In this document: in pieces, positions 1-5,182 of the stretch
Numbering within the stretch: the stretch's first letter is position 1
How the letters are laid out: every line of letters begins with the position of its first letter
Source of the DNA: Bacteroidota bacterium
GTDB taxonomy: Bacteria > Bacteroidota > Bacteroidia > Chitinophagales > Chitinophagaceae
Assembly: GCA_013414745.1 (NCBI GenBank)
Contig: CP058707.1
Coordinates: 3,155,831-3,161,012 of the forward strand
Reading direction: 5' to 3'
DNA length: 5,182 nucleotides
Notes under the pieces: model-generated
Database searches by the model: none
What the model was told of the DNA's origin: nothing
Seen by the model: only the letters and a program-made list of their open reading frames with translations
Program-made: the position numbers and the translations under genes

Positions 1-531
1 TTCGGTGGTACTGTAAACAGGTACCATGCCCATTACCCATTCATTACGTTCCTGTTCCAGCCGGTCAATATCCGGGTGGGTGATGCTATATTGGCCATTA
101 AAGGAACTTACTTTTCCATACACCAGAAACATTCCTCCTTCTTCAACTTGTTTTTGAATCCACGATATCCCCTGAAACCAAACCAGTTCCAATTGCCCGC
201 TCTCGTCTTTAAAATGGGCCACCAGTCGCTTGCCACGTTGCTGTCCGACTACTTCGCTGTACAAGATGCGCCCCATGAGTTGAATCATCTGCCCATCTTG
301 TCGAATATCACGCACTTTCTGAATTGTACTTCGGTCTACATAACGGAATGGATAATACAAAAGCAGGTCGCCAAACGTATGTATCCCCAGCTCTTTTCGC
401 AGCAGTTCTCCCCGCTGGGGGCCAACTCCTTTCAGGTATTCAATCGGAGTTTTTAACAGATCATAGAATGCCTTAACACGGTGCAACAAAAATAGGTTTC
501 TGTTTCGAGCTTCATTGCTTTTCTGTGTCAT
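1..531 (-). CDS. recG: ATP-dependent DNA helicase RecG, N-terminal 177 residues (3' end outside window)
   Basis: RecG is a cytoplasmic, double-strand-specific helicase that remodels stalled replication forks and branch-migrates Holliday junctions. The visible part is the N-terminal DNA-binding region. Residues 28-40 (TPIEYLKGVGPQR) are the typical RecG opening, followed by KELGIHTFGDLLLYYPFRYVDRS at about residues 46-68. The following 100 or so residues (MIQLMGRILYSE, then LVAHFKDESGQLELVWFQG, then FLVYGKVSSFNGQYSITHPD) match the OB-fold 'wedge' domain that splits the fork. The helicase motifs lie beyond the left edge; the full family length is about 700 residues, so they cannot be checked here. 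I chose the ATG at 529-531, which gives about 18 more residues before the conserved opening than many relatives; a TTG start near codon 15 or 16 is possible. No Shine-Dalgarno sequence is visible, as is usual in Bacteroidota. Unlike its neighbours, this fragment reads without a frameshift. A hairpin upstream suggests its own transcript. Identification is by recalled family motifs. Confidence 0.95.
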   Translation of the reverse strand, partial: MTQKSNEARNRNLFLLHRVKAFYDLLKTPIEYLKGVGPQRGELLRKELGIHTFGDLLLYYPFRYVDRSTIQKVRDIRQDGQMIQLMGRILYSEVVGQQRGKRLVAHFKDESGQLELVWFQGISWIQKQVEEGGMFLVYGKVSSFNGQYSITHPDIDRLEQERNEWVMGMVPVYSTTE

Positions 532-539
532 TGTGCTGT

Positions 540-576
540 TTGCTGAGGCAGCGCAACTAAATCAAATGCTCAGCAA
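540..576. repeat. 8-bp perfect inverted repeat in the recG leader
   Basis: TTGCTGAG at 540-547 is repeated in inverted orientation as CTCAGCAA at 569-576, with a 21-base spacer. On the minus strand it sits 8 bases before the recG start codon, so it could be an operator or a 5'-leader hairpin. An 8-bp match over this distance could also be chance. No promoter of the Bacteroidota type (TTTG and TAnnTTTG) is clear around it. Confidence 0.35.
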
Positions 577-598
577 TGGTCCTGCTTTTCGCTACTAG

Positions 599-628
599 TC
601 CCGTCTAGTCAATTTTGACCAGACGGGA
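599..628 (-). terminator. Strong hairpin, probable terminator of the DUF2400 gene
   Basis: The two 14-base arms (starting TCCCGTCT and ending AGACGGGA) are complementary except for one position, around a 2-base centre; the real RNA loop would be a few bases larger. The one imperfect pair is A-C if transcribed on the plus strand but a G-U wobble on the minus strand, so the fold is better as minus-strand RNA. It lies 47 bases after the stop of the minus-strand DUF2400 gene and 67 bases before recG. There is no T-run on either side, so it is not a classical intrinsic terminator. A palindromic protein-binding site is the alternative. Confidence 0.6.
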
Positions 629-675
629 GCTAACGCTGCAATCAGGGCTGTTACCCGGCGCAGCAACAAGTATCA

Positions 676-1439
676 TCAGCGGATCCGCTCTTCTATACCC
701 AATCCAAATAAGGCAAAATCATATTTTACCGGGTCTGCCGCATCCCATTGCTTTAAGGTATCGGTCAGTTGTCGGGCTTGTTTCCAACTGGGTTTGGGGT
801 CCTGTAATAATCCCAGGCGGCAGGCCACACGACTCACATGAATATCCAACGGAATAATGAGGTCGGCTGCTTGTATGCGTTTCCAAATGCCAAAATCAAC
901 TCCTCCGTCAGACGATCGTACCATCCACCGCAGAAACATGTTCAATCGTTTGCAGGCCGAATTTCTGGCCGGTGTGGAAAGATGTTTGCGGGTTCGCGGA
1001 AATGGTCCAGACTAAAAACGTCTGATGAAATCCGATTAACATCTCTTCCATCCCCGGATTCTTTTGGTTCTCGATAAAGGCATCTTCCAGACTATCATAT
1101 CGGGTGTAAATATTCTTTAGTGATTCGATGAAAAATACAAATCATTCGCATTAAAAGTCCGGTGTACAAAATTTTGCAAATCGATTAAATCGTTATCCGT
1201 ATGGTGGCATATAAAATCATGCGGACTATTCTGCAAATACTTCATCAAACGCGCTGCATTTTTTAGTATTGTCGTTCGCTGTCCCCACGCGATGGTGGCT
1301 GTCAGAAAACCGGCAATTTCTATATCCTGTTTTTTGCTGAACCGGTGCGGAATCGCAATTGGATCGTTTTGAATGAAACGAGGATGATGATATTCTTTGT
1401 ATTTTTGTTCAGAAAATCTTCAACAGACCAGGTGGACAT
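676..1439 (-). CDS. DUF2400 / TIGR02757 family protein, interrupted by four apparent single-base deletions
   Basis: This is a conserved protein of unknown biochemical function found widely in Bacteroidota. After repair it is about 255 residues, the normal family length. It begins MSTWSVEDFLNKKYKEY, then FIQNDPIAIPHRFSKKQD, then IEIAGFLTATIAWGQR, and ends with KRLNMFLRWMVR, GVDFGIWKRI, LIIPLDIHVSRVACRLGLL and DPVKYDFALFGLGIEERIR; these blocks are the family's hallmarks. The frame breaks at 1402-1406 (T5 on the plus strand), 1131-1135 (A5), 1014-1018 (A5) and 1000-1002 (A3). In each case adding one base restores the expected residues (NKKYKEY, YFFIESL, TFFSLDHF, DHFPRTRKH). The ATG at 1439 is chosen because it matches the family's N-terminus and has AGGA 11 bases upstream. 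The gene is probably monocistronic, ending at the hairpin at 599-628. I cannot tell a true pseudogene from sequencing error by sequence alone, but error is more likely. The last intact segment (945-676) alone carries the C-terminal third. Confidence 0.88.
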
Positions 1440-1450
1440 ACGCGCAAAAG

Positions 1451-1454
1451 TCCT
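1451..1454 (-). promoter_or_regulatory. Possible ribosome binding site of the DUF2400 gene
   Basis: AGGA on the minus strand lies 11 bases before the ATG at 1439. Spacing is slightly long, and Bacteroidota rely little on such sites, so it only modestly supports this start over an upstream one. Confidence 0.3.
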
Positions 1455-1729
1455 GGTTAATTCGCTGTACTCCAAATTATCCCAAATACATTGGTTGAAG
1501 CCCGTAATCTTTTCGTTTTTACGAAAGGGTGAGTCTGTTAAAGAAGCCAGGGTTTCAGGAAGGGAAGCCCATCGTGGCGCTGTATGACAACCTTAAATCA
1601 TACTTAAAATATTGCCTTGATCGAACTCAAAAGAAGCGTTCATCCCGGAATTCCTTGTTTTTTAAGCGGAAAAAGGTATTTTCAAACATCATTTCATCCA
1701 AACTTGCCAAGATACCCGTATCCCAGCAC

Positions 1730-1737
1730 TAACTTTC
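1730..1737 (+). promoter_or_regulatory. Weak candidate Bacteroidota -7 element for the large exported-protein gene
   Basis: TAACTTTC matches the Bacteroidota -7 consensus TAnnTTTG at all but the last fixed position. A CTTG at 1703-1706 could be a partial -33 element (consensus TTTG), but the 23-base gap is longer than the usual 19-20. It would give a leader of roughly 40 bases before the ATG at 1786. Such partial matches are common in this base composition. Confidence 0.2.
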
Positions 1738-1785
1738 GATGGCCTTGGGTCGTCTTGCCATTTAGGAAACCATCAATTGTCGACT

Positions 1786-4700
1786 ATGAAAAAAAGTTAT
1801 TCGTCTTTTTAGTTAGCCTCTTCTTTGCCGGCTTGGCCTCGAATGCTCAGATAACAGGTACCGTTTTTCGCGATTATAATCTGGATGGAATTTATCAAGC
1901 CCCACCCACCAGCAATGAATATGGGTTGGAAGGCATCATTATTAATGCCTACGATGCTACGAATACCATTATTGCAACAACCACATCTACGGCCAACGGT
2001 ATACACACTCCCGTTTACAGTACCTGTTCGACTGGAATTTGAATTTCCGGCGCCAACATTATGCGTCGATTCAAATACCGATTTTCTTCGGTAGTCGGCG
2101 GTGGAGAAAATATCCGATTTATTAATGCATCTACACCCAATGTCAATTATGCGGTTCAGAATCCGGATGACTACATCGTATCGGCTAACCCCATGATTTT
2201 TATTCCTAAATTTAACCGGGGAGATCCTTTGGTTCCCGGATTATCAGCCGGCACCCTGGCATTTTTAAGTTATCCGTATTCCACCTCAGGCACCGTGATG
2301 CCAACGGTTAGTTCCATGTCTTCGCAAATTGGAGCCTGTTGGGGAGTAGCCTATAGTAAACAAGCAAAAAGGTTTTTACCTCGGCCTTTCTGAAACGCTT
2401 TGCCGGATTGGGCCCCATGGGAACCGGTGGCATTTATCTTTTGGAAGCAGCCGGTCCGGCATTCAATGTGGTTCAATTTTATGATATGGATGCGAACGGA
2501 CATAGAACCCGGGCCGCCTCTACGGCAGTCGCTTTCGGCCAAGGGTCTTCCTATACTTTAAACGCCGGAAATTCACAAGCTACCTATCTCGGACCTGTTG
2601 ATCCTCTCAGCGGTTTGCCCGAAGGAGTTGGTGTTGTCGGTGTGAACGGACCGGGTGGTCGTGGTCTGGACGGAAATACAAATGGACAATGGTACGATGC
2701 CGCCGCTATGGATCAGGTGGGCAAAGTCGGCATCGGTGATATCGATATTTCAGAAGATGGCAAGTTTTGTTTCTGACGAATTTGTATAGCCGCCATGTAT
2801 TTCGGTTAGAACTCGACAATGCCTTTAATCCTACCTCCGTAATTAAAGTGGACAGTTTTGCCTTGCCAGCTACCATCGTGGCAAACAATGGTTTATTGCG
2901 TTGTTTTGGCTTAGCCTACCATCGGGGAAAATATTTGTTGGGGCGAATACAACCGGGGAATTCGGTGGACAAAATATTGTGGGTGGTGCTATAGATCTTT
3001 ACGCTTATGTGTTTGAAATAACAAATCCATTGAGCGCAACAGCCGCATTAAATCCTACACCGATTATTACGTTTCCTTTAAACTATCTGAAAGGAGCTGT
3101 GATAGGATCGCAAGGCAATGGGTCCGATCAATGGTATCCCTGGAATGGCAACACACAAGCTATCCTGCCTACTGGTGAGGAATCTTTACCAACGCCTATG
3201 TTGTCGGATATTGAATTCAGTGATGGAGGCGATTTAATTATGGATTTCTGTGATCGTTCCGGACATCAGTTTGGAATAGGGGTGCTTCAAGATTTAGCGG
3301 TGAATACTGATTTTACAGCCTTTGATATCGGTGGCGATGTATTGATTGCCGGCATCGATTGTAATACAGGTCAGTTTACCCTTGAAAGCAATGGTTCGTT
3401 CACATCCAATGGCATTGTCCGCACCGGTTCAGGTGTTGGAACAAATGAAGGACCCGGTGGCGGTGAGTTTTTCATCAGGATCGATGGGAGGTGGATTTCA
3501 CAATGAAACCAGTGTTGGTTCTTGCGCGGCATTGCGTGGCCGTAATGAAGTTTTAGTAACCCTTATGGATCCCATCAATGCCTTTTCAAATGGAACAGGC
3601 AAATTCAATACACAAAATGGTTCAACCAGCGGCAATGCGGAATTGGCCAACAATGATGAGTTTGGAAAAGGAAATTCACTGGGTGATCTGGAAGTTGCCG
3701 GTGATGAAGTACATCTGCAAATCGGTAACCGGGTTTGGAAAGATGATGATGGAGATGGGATTCAGGACCCCGGCGAAATCGGAATCAATAATGTGGAGTG
3801 GATATTTTCGCCGATTTTAATAATGACGGGGCACCCGATGGAGCCTCGCTTGGCACAACCCAAACTGCCACAGATGGCAATTACGTTTTTGATAAAAGTA
3901 ATGTGGCCGATGGAGATCCCTTAACTACCGGAGCCCAACCTGGTCCGGTGCCCGGTAAGACCTACCTCCTCCGCATTGCTTCATCAGATTGGTCGGCCGG
4001 GTCAGGGGTGAATGACTTGCTCAGTCTTAGTCTTACACCATCCAATATTGGCGGTCCTGGTCAACCTGATGTGCGGGATAATGATGCCATCATCCTTTCT
4101 GCAATTCCGACTATTTCTGCGACTACCTTAAAAAGCGGTCAAAATATTCATAGCTGGGATTTTGGTTTTATGCCTTGCCCCAATATTCCGGTTGCGGATG
4201 TTTACCTGGATTGCCTCACAGATTCAGCCACCATCGGACCCACTGCTGTTGCCGGTACAACCTACGCCTGGGCACCACCAACCGGATTAAGCGCTACCAA
4301 TGTCGCACAGCCGATTGCCTTTCCCAGTACAACCACGGTGTATACCCTCACAGTCAATAGCCTGTGCGTGAAAAATGTCACTGTGAATGTGGACAATTCT
4401 CCGCCAATCGTCAATCCCGGACAATCCAAAGTTTTGCAGTGTAATGAAACGTCTACCCAAATCGGATCGATCCTTTGCCAGGTTACACCTACTCCTGGGA
4501 ACCACCACAAACCTTAAATGACCTAATATTGCAAATCCCATTGCCAGTCCATTGGTCACAACAACCTATACCGTTACCGTAACCGGCCCGAATGGTTGTT
4601 TTGGGAAAGGTGCTGTTACGCTCAATATCGATCGTTGTTGTGCCCGGGTATCCATTCCTAATTCATTCACCCCGAATGGAGATAATAAGAATGATAAATT

Positions 4701-4920
4701 CGGACCCGTCATTCTCGAAAATGTACAATCCATTTATCTTACCGTGTATAATCGCTGGGGCCAACGTTTGTTTGAAACAGAAGCCATGGATGGTAAATGG
4801 GATGGTACCTACAATGGAGAACCTTGTGAATTAGGTACATATTTCTACATACTCAAATACAATTGCGAGAATTTCTCTGAACCGAAAATGATGAAAGGGG
4901 ATGTGACCTTAATTCGATAA
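1786..4920 (+). CDS. Large T9SS-exported multidomain protein (SdrD B-like, propeller-like, Ig-like, type B sorting domain), with ten apparent frameshifts
   Basis: Repaired, this is one protein of about 1,046-1,048 residues. Residues 1-21 (MKKKLFVFL...ASNA, then Q) are a Sec signal peptide. Residues about 23-105 (ITGTVFRDYNLDGIY... to VRLEFEF) resemble an SdrD B-like/Cna B-type module. About 110-640 is a glycine- and aspartate-rich region with blade-like motifs (DIDISEDGKFLFL near 318, SDIEFSDGGDLIM near 475), suggesting a beta-propeller. About 643-800 is a second SdrD B-like module with a calcium-binding-type loop (DDDGDGIQDPGE) and a closing SWDFGFMPC. Two Ig-like modules follow (about 800-955), then a C-terminal gliding-motility/T9SS type B sorting domain (about 958-end). 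Frame breaks: 1789-1795 (A7), 2001, 2082-2085 (T4), 2366-2370 (A5), 2765-2768 (T4), 2928-2931 (A4), 3468-3472 (T5), 3796-3800, 4472-4473 (CC), 4522-4523 (CC). Eight need one added base; those at 2001 and 3468-3472 need one removed or two added. The likely location is the cell surface or medium. Adhesion is one possible role, but no catalytic site is visible and the function is unknown. Confidence 0.9.
4180..4646 (+). repeat. Two tandem Ig-like modules within the large exported protein
   Basis: The same pattern occurs twice: YAWAPPTGLSATNVAQPIAF then TTTVYTLTV at about 4264-4353, and YSWEPPQTLNDPNIANPIAS then TTTYTVTVTG at about 4491-4587. The shared skeleton is YxW-xPPxxL...N-hydrophobic-A-xPIA...TTTxYTxTV. 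Such modules commonly precede the C-terminal sorting domain in Bacteroidota secreted proteins and probably act as stalk segments. The second copy is broken by two frameshifts (4472-4473 and 4522-4523) and becomes continuous when one C is added at each. Confidence 0.75.
4652..4917 (+). other. T9SS type B / gliding-motility C-terminal sorting domain (CHU_C, TIGR04131-like)
   Basis: The final segment reads VSIPNSFTPNGDNKNDKF, then LTVYNRWGQRLFE, GKWDGTYNGEPCELGTYFYILKY and GDVTLIR at the stop. The PN(S/A)FTPNGDGxND-like opening, YNRWGxxxFE and the W-DG...G-x-Y-x-Y core are the domain's signatures. It directs passage across the outer membrane by the type IX secretion system after Sec export. It ends directly at the stop codon as expected, and this domain is intact in one frame. 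Confidence 0.93.
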
Positions 4921-4944
4921 AGAAGAGAAATTCCGGATGATACT

Positions 4945-4962
4945 ACAAGGGTTCAGCCTTGT
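4945..4962. terminator. Hairpin between convergent genes, probable bidirectional terminator
   Basis: ACAAGG (4945-4950) pairs with CCTTGT (4957-4962) around a 6-base loop. It lies 24 bases after the stop of the plus-strand exported-protein gene and 11 bases after the stop of the minus-strand PLP-enzyme gene. The stem is short (6 bp) and there is no T-run, so efficiency is uncertain; position is the main support. Confidence 0.45.
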
Positions 4963-4973
4963 TAGAATAAAAA

Positions 4974-5182
4974 CTACCCGATTGCTTGTGCCAGATCCTG
5001 AATCAAATCATCGGCATCTTCTATACCTACACTCAGGCGAATTAAGGAATCCGCTAAGCCATTTTTAATGCGCTCCTCCCGCGGAATAGAACCATGGGTC
5101 ATGCTGGCCGGGTGCCCGATTAAACTTTCCACACCACCCAAAGATTCGGCGAGGGAAAAGAGTTGAGTACTTTTTAAGACTT
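4974..5182 (-). CDS. Cystathionine gamma-synthase/lyase family PLP enzyme, C-terminal 68 residues (5' part outside window)
   Basis: This belongs to the Cys/Met-metabolism PLP-dependent enzymes (fold type I), which make or cleave cystathionine or related thioethers in the cytoplasm. The visible tail contains LFSLAESLGGVESLIGHPAS followed by MTHGSIPREERI, then LIRLSVGIEDADDLIQDL, and ends QAIG before TAG. SLGGVESL-hP-SMTH and the Arg of IRLSVGIED, which in this family binds the substrate carboxylate, are conserved. The PLP-binding lysine lies in the missing N-terminal part. Full length would be about 380 residues. The tail cannot separate cystathionine gamma-synthase, gamma-lyase and O-acetylhomoserine sulfhydrylase, though the ESLGGVESL...SMTH form favours the first two. 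There is no frameshift in this fragment. It is convergent with the exported-protein gene, 53 bases from stop to stop. Confidence 0.92.
   Translation of the reverse strand, partial: VLKSTQLFSLAESLGGVESLIGHPASMTHGSIPREERIKNGLADSLIRLSVGIEDADDLIQDLAQAIG

Larger units (their letters stand above)
1440..1785. other. Divergent intergenic region, no recognisable gene
   Basis: This 346-base stretch separates the divergent DUF2400 gene and the large exported-protein gene, so it should contain both promoters. I translated both strands and recognised no protein family. A plus-strand open frame at 1529-1732 (67 codons, lysine/serine rich toward its end) and a minus-strand frame open from 1592 to the DUF2400 start have no family resemblance that I can name. 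Given the frameshift rate nearby, a small broken gene cannot be excluded. No tRNA-like fold or repeat was seen. Confidence 0.6.

Noticed and set aside
76..456. Plus-strand open frame of 126 codons
   Set aside because: It is the antisense shadow of recG; the minus strand gives clear RecG motifs across the same bases.
838..1077. Plus-strand open frame of 79 codons
   Set aside because: It lies antisense to the DUF2400 gene and has no family resemblance.
1529..1732. Plus-strand open frame of 67 codons in the divergent intergenic region
   Set aside because: It has no recognisable family, its second half is lysine-rich because the DNA is A-rich, and no promoter or ribosome site is evident. Kept only as part of the intergenic description.
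4262..4559. Minus-strand open frames of 82 and 90 codons
   Set aside because: They overlap the Ig-like modules of the plus-strand exported protein, whose repeat pattern is unmistakable.
1786..4920. Programmed ribosomal frameshifting as the reason for the broken frames
   Set aside because: Ten separate sites in one gene, with different local sequences and two directions, plus four more in an unrelated gene, is not a pattern of programmed recoding.
1786..4920. A cluster of many small secreted proteins or a new multi-gene system
   Set aside because: The pieces join end to end into one protein with a single signal peptide and a single C-terminal sorting domain.
1..5182. CRISPR array, insertion sequence, tRNA or rRNA
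   Set aside because: No regularly spaced direct repeats, transposase motifs with terminal inverted repeats, or RNA-gene folds were seen on either strand.

Overview
The window looks like chromosomal DNA from a member of the Bacteroidota, probably a free-living or metagenomic Saprospiria/Chitinophagia-type lineage; the rank below phylum is a guess. Three things point there: a large secreted protein ending in a type IX secretion system (T9SS) type B / gliding-motility C-terminal sorting domain, a DUF2400 (TIGR02757) protein of the kind common in this phylum, and nearly absent Shine-Dalgarno sequences.

Layout, left to right. Bases 1-531 (minus) encode the first 177 residues of the DNA helicase RecG; the rest runs off the left edge. 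A hairpin at 599-628 separates recG from the gene upstream of it. Bases 676-1439 (minus) hold a DUF2400/TIGR02757 protein of unknown function, readable over about 255 residues only if four single-base deletions are repaired. Bases 1440-1785 are a divergent intergenic region with no recognisable gene. Bases 1786-4920 (plus) form one large gene for an exported, multidomain surface or secreted protein of about 1,046-1,048 residues: signal peptide, SdrD B-like module, about 500 residues of propeller-like sequence, a second SdrD B-like module, two tandem Ig-like modules, and a T9SS type B sorting domain. It is split into eleven reading-frame pieces by ten apparent indels. A hairpin at 4945-4962 sits between this gene and the convergent minus-strand gene at 4974-5182, the last 68 residues of a cystathionine gamma-synthase/lyase family PLP enzyme.

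The genes do not form a visible pathway: DNA repair, an unknown conserved protein, a T9SS cargo and sulfur amino-acid metabolism lie side by side in separate transcription units. The main oddity is frameshift density. At least 14 apparent indels fall in about 3.9 kb of coding sequence, nearly all at homopolymers and twelve explained by one missing base, while conserved protein sequence continues across each break. This pattern fits uncorrected long-read error better than gene decay. I found no CRISPR array, mobile element, tRNA or rRNA, and no convincing evidence of a novel multi-gene system.
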